Below are positions 35,109 through 43,263 of a stretch of DNA of 64,000 nt, piece by piece; the first letter of the stretch is position 1; each line of letters opens with the position of its first letter. The notes below the pieces were generated by a model. That model was not told where the DNA came from. It searched no databases and was given only the letters and a program-made list of their open reading frames with translations. This DNA comes from Candidatus Pelearchaeum maunauluense (GTDB lineage Archaea > Thermoproteota > Nitrososphaeria_A > Caldarchaeales > Caldarchaeaceae): positions 1 to 64,000 of the forward strand of contig JANVYQ010000005.1 of the NCBI GenBank assembly GCA_030059675.1, in the 5' to 3' direction. A program made the translations under genes and the position numbers.

Positions 35109-37517
35109 ATGGTGCGTTTCTTGTCCTCAGCTTCGCAGTGGATTGGAAAGCCTCTAAAGACCAAGGAGGGGATACGGCACGTCCGCGGGCTTGGGAGGTT
35201 CGTTGAGGATATAATCCTGCCTAAGATGGCTTATGCGGCTCTTGTGAGAAGCCCATACGCTCACGCAAGGATAAAATCCATAGATATATCGCGTGCGGTC
35301 AAGGCGCCTGGAGTAATAGCCGTAATAACGGGTAGGGATATAGCGAGCATAACCCAGCCGTTCCCCCAGCTCACCACACCGCCAGCTTCAAATGTGAAGG
35401 ACTATAGCATGGCGGTCAATAAGGTCAGATACGTAGGAGAGCCGGTAGCTGCGGTAGTAGCCGAGTCGCGCTACGCCGCCGCTGACGCGGCGGAGCTGGT
35501 GGACGTGGAGTATGAGCTACTGCCCGTCGTAGTTGACCCAGAGGAGGCGCTTAAGGAGGATGCCCCAATACTGCATGAGGAGGCTGGCACAAACATAGCT
35601 GCCGTCGTTGATTATGATTATGGCGACTATGACGAGGCTGAGGCCTCAGCTGACAGGATAATAAGAGCAAACCTCCGTTATCATAGGTTTAGCTCAACGC
35701 CGCTGGAGCCCTTCGCAGTGCTGGCAGATTATAACAAGACGGAAGACTCCTACACGATTTACTGCAATAACCAGATGCCGATGTTCCTAATTCCCTCCAT
35801 ACTGAGAGCGCTTAATACAGGACTTGACAAGATACGCATAATAACGCAGGATATAGGCGGTGGTTTTGGTGTTAAGATTCTCAGCTACCCGTACATGGTT
35901 CTGGCTGCTGCCCTCTCCAAGCTTGTTGGCAGGCCTGTCAAGTGGGTTGAGACACGCCGCGAGCATATGATGGCCAGCTCGCATGGCGCTGACCGCCTCT
36001 TCAGGGTTGAGGCAGCGATAAAGAACGATGGAACACTACTAGGCCTGAAAACCGAGACCATAGACGATATAGGAGCATACGCCAGGCACGAGCCAGCGGG
36101 ATTAACTGTTTGGGCTCAAGTGGCCTCAGGATGCTGCCGCTTCAAACACCTACGCCAAAGGATGTATGCTGTATTCACCAACAAATGCCCAGCAGGCCCT
36201 AACAGGGGATTCGCGCGTGCGCCTCACCAATACATGATTGAACGAGTCTTAGATATGATTGCGCGTGAGGTGGGTAGGGACCCTGTTGAGGTGAGGTTAA
36301 TCAACTATGTTAAGCGTGAGGAGCAGCCATATACTACGCTTAATGGATGTGTGTATGATGACGGCGACTACATAGGTGCTGTACAGCGTGTTATGGAGCT
36401 ACTAGACTATTGGGGCTGGCGCAGGAGGCAGGAGGAGCTGCGTAAAGAGGGGAGACTAATTGGCATCGGGATAGCTACGACCCTAGACTCTGGAACTGCT
36501 AACTTCGGGCAGGTGAGGATGCTAAACCCAAGGCTGCCCAACGTTGGGACAAGCGAGGCGGCCTCGGTGCAGATGACAGGCGACGGCCGTGTAGTGGTGA
36601 AGCTAGGCTCCGTCCCCCAGGGCCAGTCGCATGAGACGGTTTCAGCGCAGATAGTTGCGGATGTCCTAGGAATGAACCCAGACCACGTTACTGTCGCTAT
36701 AGGCTTTGACTCCGAGTCCCATCCCTACACATTCCATTCAGGAACCTACGCCAGTAGGTTTGCCGGGACTGGGATGGTGGCTGTCTACGAAGCGGCTATG
36801 AAGCTCAGGGAGAAGATAAAGAAGATAGCAGCCCACCTATTGGAGGCGCGTGAGGAGGATATAGAGCTGGCTAATGAGCAAGCATTCGTGAAAGACGCTC
36901 CTGAGAGGAGCGTATCGTTTAGGAGGATAGCCCGCACAGCCTATGCGAACCCATACGAGCTCCCAGAGGGCATGGAGGCAGGCTTGTATAGCTTGAGCGT
37001 CTTCAGCCCACCCTTCAAACCACCCGACGAGAAGAAGGTTGGAAACCTAACTCTCACCTACTCATACCAGACGCATGGCATCGTGGTTGAGATTGACCCC
37101 GAAACAGGGAAGCCAAAGATACTTGATTATGTTATCGTAGACGACTGTGGGCGTGTGATTAATCCGCTGGTAGTTGATGGGCAGATACATGGAGCAGCTC
37201 TTCACGGGCTTGCTGCTGTTCTCTATGAGTCGTTTGACTATGATAGCACAGGCCAGCTTCTCACATCAACCTTCATGGACTATCTAGCCCCAACAGCGTT
37301 TGACACACCCAGCTTCAAAACCGAAAGAATATCTATACCATCTCCATTCACACCGCTGGGTGCTAAGGGAGTTGGCGAAGGATGCGGAACGCCCATACCA
37401 GCGCTAATTAACGCAATAGAAGACGCCCTCTCACCCTATAATGTACGCCTAACGAACTCCCATATAAAACCAGAAGAAATCTATTGGATAATCCGAAAAT
37501 TCAAACACCACACCTAA
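35109..37517 (+). CDS. Xanthine dehydrogenase family molybdopterin-binding subunit (3)
   Basis: An 802-residue molybdenum hydroxylase large subunit, third of its kind in 10 kb. Motifs: GLGRFVEDIILPKMAYAALVRSPYAHARI at the N terminus, GGGFGVKILSYP, the loop PAGPNRGFARAP, and GAKGVGEGCGTPIPAL with the catalytic Glu. Distances between motifs are normal. It lies between an acyl-CoA dehydrogenase and a thiolase-like gene, pointing to a CoA-linked or carboxylate substrate, but this is inference. Electron-transfer subunits must be encoded elsewhere. Confidence 0.9.
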   Translation: MVRFLSSASQWIGKPLKTKEGIRHVRGLGRFVEDIILPKMAYAALVRSPYAHARIKSIDISRAVKAPGVIAVITGRDIASITQPFPQLTTPPASNVKDYSMAVNKVRYVGEPVAAVVAESRYAAADAAELVDVEYELLPVVVDPEEALKEDAPILHEEAGTNIAAVVDYDYGDYDEAEASADRIIRANLRYHRFSSTPLEPFAVLADYNKTEDSYTIYCNNQMPMFLIPSILRALNTGLDKIRIITQDIGGGFGVKILSYPYMVLAAALSKLVGRPVKWVETRREHMMASSHGADRLFRVEAAIKNDGTLLGLKTETIDDIGAYARHEPAGLTVWAQVASGCCRFKHLRQRMYAVFTNKCPAGPNRGFARAPHQYMIERVLDMIAREVGRDPVEVRLINYVKREEQPYTTLNGCVYDDGDYIGAVQRVMELLDYWGWRRRQEELRKEGRLIGIGIATTLDSGTANFGQVRMLNPRLPNVGTSEAASVQMTGDGRVVVKLGSVPQGQSHETVSAQIVADVLGMNPDHVTVAIGFDSESHPYTFHSGTYASRFAGTGMVAVYEAAMKLREKIKKIAAHLLEAREEDIELANEQAFVKDAPERSVSFRRIARTAYANPYELPEGMEAGLYSLSVFSPPFKPPDEKKVGNLTLTYSYQTHGIVVEIDPETGKPKILDYVIVDDCGRVINPLVVDGQIHGAALHGLAAVLYESFDYDSTGQLLTSTFMDYLAPTAFDTPSFKTERISIPSPFTPLGAKGVGEGCGTPIPALINAIEDALSPYNVRLTNSHIKPEEIYWIIRKFKHHT

Positions 37518-37564
37518 TTAATTATGACTACTTGATTTGAAGGAACTTAGCTGTTGTTTTAAGG

Positions 37565-37575
37565 TTTATTATATA
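37565..37575 (+). promoter_or_regulatory. TATA box of thiolase-like/DUF35 operon
   Basis: TTTATTATATA about 23-33 bp before ATG 37598; leaderless spacing. Confidence 0.5.
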
Positions 37576-37597
37576 ATCAACGCGGTATAAAATTTGT

Positions 37598-38794
37598 ATG
37601 AGCGGTTTTAGAGGTATTGCGGCAATATCTGGATATGCGGAAACCCCATTCAGTAGGGCGCGTGTTGATAAAGGGGAGCCGCGTCTAACCGCTGAGGAAT
37701 ACTATGCTTGGGCTCTTGAGCTTCTTCTAAAACAGACGGGGCTTGAGAAGAAGGACCTTACAGGCCAGGGTGTTGGGATTATAGGCTCGGAGTGGCCGCA
37801 TAGTGAGATATGGTCTGCGGAGGCTATTCAAAACCTGGGCTTAGAGCCTAAGCTCCTAGTGCGCGCAGACCACGGCGGCGCTAACGCCGCTGCGTTGCTG
37901 GTTCAGGGTGTCTTAGCAATACAAGCAGGCTACGTGGAGCATTTCCTCATGCTGGGCGCCGACACACCTCTCTCAATAACGGGCCCAGCATCAAGAACAT
38001 GGCGCTATGATGAGAACTATCTCAAGCCATTTGGAACTATGGGGCCTAACAGCTTGATAGCCATGGCTATGCGCCGCTACATGAATGACTATGGTGCAAA
38101 ACCTGAGCATTTCGGGACTGTTTCAGTAGTGCAGAGAAAACACGCGACGCTTAATCCCAACGCGTATCTAAAGACTCCGCTCACCATGGAGGACTATCTC
38201 AACTCCCGTCTAATCTCAGACCCCCTCAGGCTCTTGGATATATGCATATGGGTTAATGGTGGGTTTGCTATACTCCTCTCCTCAGCCAGCGCCGCGAAGA
38301 GAATTACCGACAAGCCCGTGAGTATTCTGGGATTCGGAGAGTGGCATAACCCAAACGCTGGCCAGCCTATGCATGATATAACCACGACAGGCGTTAAGAT
38401 TGCAGCGGAGCAGGCGTATAAGATGTCTGGAATCACCCCGCGTGATGTATCTCTCTTCCAGCCCTACGACGACTATACCGTGGCTGTCCTAATGCAGATA
38501 GAGGATGCTGGGTTCTGCAAGAAGGGCGAGGCGGGTAGATTCCTAGAGGAGAACGACATAAGCTACCAAGGCCAGCTCCCCGTAAACACTGGCGGAGGCC
38601 AGCTCTCGGCAGGCCAGGCAGGAATGGCGGGAGGTTTTCTCCATTTCGTAGAAGCTGCCAGACAGCTAAGAGGCGAAGCAGGCCAGAGACAGGTTAAGGA
38701 TGCCCGAATAGGATTGGTTACGAGCCTCGGCTGCGTCGGTTTTGAAGGTCATTTCATAAATAACTACGCGGTCGTTCTTGGAGGTGAGGTGTAG
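37598..38794 (+). CDS. Thiolase-like protein lacking the catalytic Cys and His
   Basis: A 398-residue thiolase-fold protein of the SCP-x/lipid-transfer branch (blocks: QRKHATLNPNAYLKTPLTMEDYLNSRLISDPLRLLD, FQPYDDYTV, NTGGGQLSAGQ). The nucleophile loop reads RADHGGANAAALL with no Cys, and the GHPxGA motif reads AGQAGMAGG with no His, so thiolytic chemistry is unlikely. It is fused end to start with a DUF35 gene. In steroid degradation, thiolase-like Ltp2 with a DUF35 partner acts as an acyl-CoA retro-aldolase; a comparable role is possible here. Starts at ATG 37598 under a leaderless promoter. Confidence 0.85.
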   Translation: MSGFRGIAAISGYAETPFSRARVDKGEPRLTAEEYYAWALELLLKQTGLEKKDLTGQGVGIIGSEWPHSEIWSAEAIQNLGLEPKLLVRADHGGANAAALLVQGVLAIQAGYVEHFLMLGADTPLSITGPASRTWRYDENYLKPFGTMGPNSLIAMAMRRYMNDYGAKPEHFGTVSVVQRKHATLNPNAYLKTPLTMEDYLNSRLISDPLRLLDICIWVNGGFAILLSSASAAKRITDKPVSILGFGEWHNPNAGQPMHDITTTGVKIAAEQAYKMSGITPRDVSLFQPYDDYTVAVLMQIEDAGFCKKGEAGRFLEENDISYQGQLPVNTGGGQLSAGQAGMAGGFLHFVEAARQLRGEAGQRQVKDARIGLVTSLGCVGFEGHFINNYAVVLGGEV

Positions 38795-39211
38795 ATGAGC
38801 AGCTATCCGAAGCCTCTTCCAGAGGTTACGCCGCTCACCAAGCCGTTCTGGGAAGCCAGCAAGAGAGGCGAGCTGCTCTTACAGCGCTGCAAAAACTGCT
38901 CCACATACATCTGGTATCCCCGCCACATATGCATAAACTGCGGCTCACGCGAGCTTGAGTGGGTTAAGGCATCAGGCAAGGGAAAGGTCTATTCATACAC
39001 CATAGTCAGACAGGTTATAGGAAACTCCCCAGAATTCTCAAAAGAAATACCATTCGTCGTAGCTGAGATAGAGCTAGACGAAGGCGCGCGAATATGCAGC
39101 AACATAGTAGGCGTTAAGCCTGAGGACGTAAGCATAGGAATGCCTGTTGAGGTCTTCTTTGAGGAATGCACACCAGAGATATCCCTGCCGAAATTCAAGC
39201 CAGCAAGGTAG
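38795..39211 (+). CDS. Zn-ribbon OB-fold protein (DUF35)
   Basis: A 138-residue protein with an N-terminal helix, a rubredoxin-like zinc ribbon (CKNCSTYIWYPRHICINCGS, two CxxC pairs) and an OB fold (VYSYTIVRQVIG to VFFEECTPEISLPKFKPA). DUF35 proteins bind CoA esters and form complexes with thiolases or thiolase-like enzymes. The ATG directly follows the stop of the thiolase-like gene, so the two products are surely made together and probably form one complex. Confidence 0.92.
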   Translation: MSSYPKPLPEVTPLTKPFWEASKRGELLLQRCKNCSTYIWYPRHICINCGSRELEWVKASGKGKVYSYTIVRQVIGNSPEFSKEIPFVVAEIELDEGARICSNIVGVKPEDVSIGMPVEVFFEECTPEISLPKFKPAR

Positions 39212-39229
39212 CTGGCCTATGAGTGGGGA

Positions 39230-39239
39230 ATCTATATTA
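39230..39239 (+). promoter_or_regulatory. TATA box of enoyl-CoA hydratase gene
   Basis: ATCTATATTA about 27-36 bp before ATG 39266. Confidence 0.45.
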
Positions 39240-39265
39240 AGACAGCTAATGGAGTTATTCTACGC

Positions 39266-40063
39266 ATGAGCCAATACAAGCATCTTTTATATGAGAAGGT
39301 TGAAGATGCCAAAACCGCCATAATCACCTTCAACAGGCCTGAAGCGCGCAACGCCATGAATGTGGCTATGCTCACAGAGTTTTACGACGCTCTCAAAGCA
39401 TCGGCGGAAGACCCTAATGTGTGGTGTATAATAGTAACGGGGGCGGGGGATAAGGCTTTCTGCTCAGGGGGCGATGCCAAGGAGTTCCTAGCTAATGTAG
39501 AGGCTGGGAAGATATCTGAGATAGAGCGCTTCAACAGATTCAACCTTGATGTTTGGCGTTTCATGGAGAAGATGCGGAAGCCGATAATAGCGGCGGTAAA
39601 TGGGTTCTGCAATATAGAGACAATACAGGCGGTTGACTTGGTGGTAGCCAGCCAGAACGCAAAATTCGGCCTTCCAGAGGTATCAATAGGCGTGAGTCCT
39701 GGGGCGGGTATAACTGTACGGATGCCCCGTTTCCTCAGCAAATACTGGGCTAAGTATCTGCTCTTCACTGGAGAATGGATAACGGCTGAGGAGGCGTATA
39801 GGCTAGGCTTCGTGAATAAAGTCGTGCCCCATGAGAAGCTTATGGAGGAAGCCCTAAACCTAGCTAGGAAGATAGTCAAGAACGCCCCACTCGCGGTAGG
39901 CGCTACCAAGGCCTGCGTAAACCTCGGCGGCGAGATGCCGATAGACGAGGGAATGGAGTACCAGCTTAAGGAGTCAATCTTAATGTTCCACACCAAAGAC
40001 CTGAAAGAAGGAATAAAAGCTCGCTTCTACGAAAAACGAGAACCAGTATTCAAAGGCGAATAA
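39266..40063 (+). CDS. Enoyl-CoA hydratase/isomerase family protein
   Basis: A 265-residue crotonase-fold protein. KAFCSGGDAKEFLA is the oxyanion-hole block and GLPEVSIGVSPGAGITVRMPRFL holds one catalytic Glu (PEV). The first Glu site, usually GGG.E, reads CNIETIQ: the glycines are lost although a Glu is near, so activity may differ from a plain hydratase (for example isomerase, lyase or thioesterase). It follows the DUF35 gene by about 55 bp but has its own TATA box. Confidence 0.9.
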   Translation: MSQYKHLLYEKVEDAKTAIITFNRPEARNAMNVAMLTEFYDALKASAEDPNVWCIIVTGAGDKAFCSGGDAKEFLANVEAGKISEIERFNRFNLDVWRFMEKMRKPIIAAVNGFCNIETIQAVDLVVASQNAKFGLPEVSIGVSPGAGITVRMPRFLSKYWAKYLLFTGEWITAEEAYRLGFVNKVVPHEKLMEEALNLARKIVKNAPLAVGATKACVNLGGEMPIDEGMEYQLKESILMFHTKDLKEGIKARFYEKREPVFKGE

Positions 40064-40086
40064 ACCCCCTCAACTTCTTCTTATTT
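40064..40086. terminator. Pyrimidine-rich terminator
   Basis: CTTCTTCTTATTTTTAG after the enoyl-CoA hydratase stop forms a T tract on the plus strand, suited to archaeal termination, between two converging genes. Confidence 0.35.
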
Positions 40087-40683
40087 TTAGTAATCACCAT
40101 CACGCGCGTACGGATAGCTCCAAAGGGAGACTTGCAAAACCACCGACTTAAACCATGCATTATACATCTTCTCAACATCCTCCTGGCTATGCCCTTTCTT
40201 TGCTAGGAATGGTTTGATTGTGGCTGTTATCGGGGTATATGAACGCAATAAGATAGCGTAGCGGTATATGCTCCACACTCTCTACTCCATCGGTTCTATT
40301 CTTCCCAGACCTTTGATGCCACCGCCCAATCTCAACCTGGTAATCAAGCCAGTTCTGGTCATATTTTCTGAAGCAGGTATCAAGTATCCACTGGCAAATC
40401 TCCTCCTAACAGCCTCTAGATAGCCCTGTATAGGTTCCCCACTTCTCCTGTCGGTGAAGTAGTATACCAGATGGGGGTTTGAGCCAACCCAGCCGTACCA
40501 TAAGTCCAGTATCTCGTCAATCTGGTCCTTCAACACCTCGCCAGCCAAGCGGAGATAATGCTCATCCCCTCCACTGAACATGACGGTTTTCTTAAGTAGC
40601 TCCAACTCCTCAAGCGTTATAGGAGCTCTCATGACTTGCGGAGAACCAAATAAATAGCCAGGTATCTTATCCGTTCTGCTCAT
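40087..40683 (-). pseudogene. Protoglobin, broken by two compensating frameshifts
   Basis: Two track ORFs (40282-40701 and 40087-40278) are the two ends of one protoglobin of about 200 residues. The N part (KIPGYLFGSP.., VMFSGGDEHYLRLAGEVLKDQIDEILDLWYGW) and C part (YTPITATIKPFLAKKGHSQEDVEKMY..) match the family. Between them the family sequence continues in another frame: WILDTCFRKYDQNWLDYQVE, GRWHQRSGKNRTDGVESVEH. One base is missing after the GCC of RRRFA (near 40375) and one is extra in TACCCCGATAAC (near 40230). The broken part includes the haem-ligand helix. ATG 40683 fits a TATA box at 40704-40713. Either a recent pseudogene or sequence error. Confidence 0.8.
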
Positions 40684-40703
40684 ATGAACAACGCTGTACA
40701 TGT

Positions 40704-40713
40704 TGTATATTAG
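40704..40713 (-). promoter_or_regulatory. TATA box of the protoglobin gene
   Basis: Minus strand CTAATATACA, about 21-30 bp before ATG 40683. The promoter seems intact although the gene is broken. Confidence 0.4.
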
Positions 40714-40749
40714 CGGTGTAGTGAGAAATGGGTTAGGTTGTTACGAATA

Positions 40750-40758
40750 GCTTAAAAG
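40750..40758 (+). promoter_or_regulatory. TATA box of leuC
   Basis: GCTTAAAAG about 28-36 bp before ATG 40786; leaderless spacing. Confidence 0.5.
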
Positions 40759-40785
40759 GGGGCCCGTCAAGATTAGAAACCCAGT

Positions 40786-42228
40786 ATGGGTAAGACGATA
40801 TTCGAGAAAATCTGGGACGCCCACGCCCTAGCCGAAAGAGAAGACGGTCAAACGTTATTATTTGTTGACCGCCATATTACGCATGAGGTTACTTCTCCTG
40901 TTGCTTTTGATGGGCTTAGGGCTGCTGGGCGTAGGGTGAGGAGGCCTGATTTGACGTTTGCGGTTATGGACCATAATGTCCCTACTGGTGATAGGGCTTT
41001 GCCTGTTGGTGATGAGCTTTCTACCGCTCAGATGCGGGCTCTAGCTAGGAATGCGAGCGAGTTTGGAATCATGTTGTTTGATTACTATAGCCCCTGGCAG
41101 GGTATTGTGCATATTATTGGGCCTGAGCTTGGTTTAACTCTACCTGGGATAACGCTTGTCTGTGGTGATAGCCATACGGCTACGCATGGTGCTTTTGGGG
41201 CTCTGGCGCTGGGCATAGGGACTAGTGAGGGTGAGCATGTTCTCGCTACCCAGACGCTCTGGCTGAAGAAACCGAAGCAGATGGAGATCAAGCTACAGGG
41301 CAGGCTCCCTGAAAGGGTTTCAGCTAAGGATATTATACTGTGGATAATTAGGAACATGGGGACAGGCGGGGCTATAGGGCATGCGGTGGAATACACTGGC
41401 GAGGTTGTCAAGAATCTATCTGTAGAGGAGAGGATGACCTTATGCAATATGGCGATAGAAGGCGGAGCCAGGACAGCGATAATAGCACCCGATGATAAGG
41501 TGTTCAGCTACCTAAAGGATAGGCCCTTCGCACCCGGTGGTGAAGAGTGGGAGGAGGCTGTAAAATACTGGAGCACCCTAAGAACGGATAACGACGCGAA
41601 GTATGATAAATCCGTAACATTTGACGTAAGTAAGCTGGAGCCCCAGGTAACTTGGGGAACAAACCCTGCGATGACGATAAGCATAACAGAGTCAATACCT
41701 TCACCTGAAGATTTTGAAGATAAAACAACTAAAAATACTGTACAAAGAGCTTTAGAATACATGGGATTGAAGCCGGGTACACCAATTACCGATGTTAAGG
41801 TTGATGTAGTCTTCATAGGCTCATGCACCAATGCGCGTTTGTCTGATTTGATAGACGCTGCTAGGGTTGTTAAAGGTAGGAAGGTCGCCCAGGGTGTTAA
41901 GGCGCTTGTAGTCCCGGGGTCTCAGCTCACAAAGAGAAAAGCAGAACGTATGGGTTTGCATCGTATATTCATCGAAGCTGGGTTTGAGTGGCGGAACGCG
42001 GGTTGTAGCATGTGCATAGCCATGGCGCCGGGGGAAAAGGTTGACTCCGGTAAGAGATGCGCCTCAACATCCAACAGAAACTTCGAGAACCGCCAAGGCC
42101 CTGGAGCTAGGACGCATTTAGTAAGTCCCATGATGGCCGCGGCTGCAGCCGTTGAGGGACGGTTTGTAGATATACGGGAGATGGATATAGCCAGCGTAGA
42201 CGAGCTAGAGCTAACCCCGTTGTTATAA
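40786..42228 (+). CDS. leuC: 3-isopropylmalate dehydratase large subunit
   Basis: A 480-residue aconitase-superfamily protein that, with LeuD, converts 2- to 3-isopropylmalate in leucine synthesis. VCGDSHTATHGAFGALALGIGTSEGEHVLATQTL is the family signature; the [4Fe-4S] cluster Cys residues are in FIGSCTNARLSDL and NAGCSMCIA. The length and the TVFEKIWDxH-like start (KTIFEKIWDAHAL) are those of the bacterial-type LeuC, not the shorter archaeal homoaconitase-type form. leuD lies 2.5 kb downstream on the same strand, with decayed genes and two small genes in between. Confidence 0.95.
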   Translation: MGKTIFEKIWDAHALAEREDGQTLLFVDRHITHEVTSPVAFDGLRAAGRRVRRPDLTFAVMDHNVPTGDRALPVGDELSTAQMRALARNASEFGIMLFDYYSPWQGIVHIIGPELGLTLPGITLVCGDSHTATHGAFGALALGIGTSEGEHVLATQTLWLKKPKQMEIKLQGRLPERVSAKDIILWIIRNMGTGGAIGHAVEYTGEVVKNLSVEERMTLCNMAIEGGARTAIIAPDDKVFSYLKDRPFAPGGEEWEEAVKYWSTLRTDNDAKYDKSVTFDVSKLEPQVTWGTNPAMTISITESIPSPEDFEDKTTKNTVQRALEYMGLKPGTPITDVKVDVVFIGSCTNARLSDLIDAARVVKGRKVAQGVKALVVPGSQLTKRKAERMGLHRIFIEAGFEWRNAGCSMCIAMAPGEKVDSGKRCASTSNRNFENRQGPGARTHLVSPMMAAAAAVEGRFVDIREMDIASVDELELTPLL

Positions 42229-42273
42229 ACCTTATCACATTCATGATTCGCAGAGACGTTTAGACGCGGAGTT

Positions 42274-42343
42274 GGTGAAATACCCCTCATCTACCTAGCT
42301 GAGGAGATAGGGGTGGCTCTAAAACGCTCTGGTTACTCTCCAT
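42274..42343 (+). pseudogene. Relic of hydantoinase B N terminus
   Basis: In frame from 42274 the sequence reads GEIPLIYLAEEIGVALKRSGYSP. It matches the N terminus of the intact hydantoinase B at 60.3-62.0 kb (LIYTAEEMGVALRRSAYSP) at 15 of 19 positions. The similarity stops on both sides: the following residues run into a Leu/Pro stretch and an unrelated tail. There is no start codon and no remaining body, so this is a small leftover of a deleted gene. Confidence 0.6.
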
Positions 42344-42372
42344 ATTTATTACCTCCTCCTCGTGACAGTTCT

Positions 42373-42880
42373 CTAACCACCGGATCCGTGTGCCTCGCAT
42401 ATTTTCTTCAGCGTTAGATGGGCGTTTAAGAGGGATTTCATGACGCGGCGTTTGATTATGACTTTATCTAGAAGGGTTCCCAGCATGCCGTATCGCGGGG
42501 TGTAGCTCACTTGTTCTGTTGAGATTGTCTCTAGGTCGTTTAGCTTAACTAACCTATGCTCGTATTGCATACGCTTAAATATACTATCCGGTTCCGGATT
42601 TTCACCAGCAATTAACTCGTTTTCCACATAATCTATTACCTTGACGCGTGTCCATTTCTTAGAACCTCTCCGCTTATACGAGTATATCACACCGGCATAT
42701 AGCCTGTTTTTCATCAGCTATAAACTCATACTCCGGGAAAAATCTATGCCATTCGCTTATGTCTGAGATTTTCTTGAAGACATCCTCTACGCTAGCTTTT
42801 ATAACAACCTCCACCTTCACGCAGCTTGAGAATCCAGCTCGGGGAGCACAGTATCTACTGTTATGTGTTCGCTGAATCAA
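42373..42880 (-). pseudogene. SRPBCC/START-like protein, split by a frameshift
   Basis: Two overlapping track ORFs on the minus strand make one lipid-binding-fold protein. The upstream one gives VEVVIKASVEDVFKKISDISEWHRFFPEYEF, the standard start of SRPBCC/polyketide-cyclase-like proteins; the downstream one continues RLYAGVIYSYKRRGSKKW and ends with the long C-terminal helix (TLLDKVIIKRRVMKSLLNAHLTLKKI). The switch falls in GATGAAAAACAGG; removing one A from the A5 run restores a single frame. A GTG at 42820 is a likelier start than 42880. Function unknown; it is either a pseudogene or shows a homopolymer error. Confidence 0.7.
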
Positions 42881-42940
42881 GGTTAGTTAGTGTTAGTAAT
42901 TATTTACTGTGATGAAAATTACTAGCTAACTTGGAGGAAG

Positions 42941-42950
42941 ACTTAAAATA
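42941..42950 (+). promoter_or_regulatory. TATA box before the aconitase relic
   Basis: ACTTAAAATA about 17-26 bp before ATG 42967; the promoter of the former gene seems to remain. Confidence 0.35.
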
Positions 42951-42966
42951 GCGTTATGGTGAGGGG

Positions 42967-43194
42967 ATGGATAGCGTGCGTAAGGATGATTTCCTTAGTA
43001 GCATAAAGATGGATAGGGAGTTTTCCTATTACTCGTTAAAGCGGCTGGCCGGCTCTGAGGGTGTTGAGGTTGAACATACACCATATAGCATTAGAGTACT
43101 CCTAGAGAATTTGCCGAGGAATGTTGATGATTACGTTGTTGAGATGGAGTTGCTGGATGTGTATGAACCAGAGCTCAATATTACAAAACGATAG
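42967..43194 (+). pseudogene. Truncated aconitate hydratase N terminus
   Basis: A 75-residue ORF whose first 55 residues match the N terminus of AcnA-type aconitase: SYYSLKRLAGSEGVEVEHTPYSIRVLLENLPRNVDD corresponds to the conserved YYSLxxL..LPYSIxVLLENLLRxxD block. After that the similarity ends and the ORF closes with an unrelated tail. A whole aconitase is about 900 residues, so more than 90 percent is missing. A TATA box and ATG remain, so a short peptide could still be made. Confidence 0.7.
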
Positions 43195-43263
43195 AACTCC
43201 ATTTGGCCAAGCCTCATCTAAAGTATATCTTCATATTTTACGTCTTGTGTTATTTATTTCGTA

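Noticed and set aside
40282-40701. 139-aa ORF as a complete protein
   Set aside because: Its last 39 residues have no family match, while the other frame carries the conserved protoglobin sequence.
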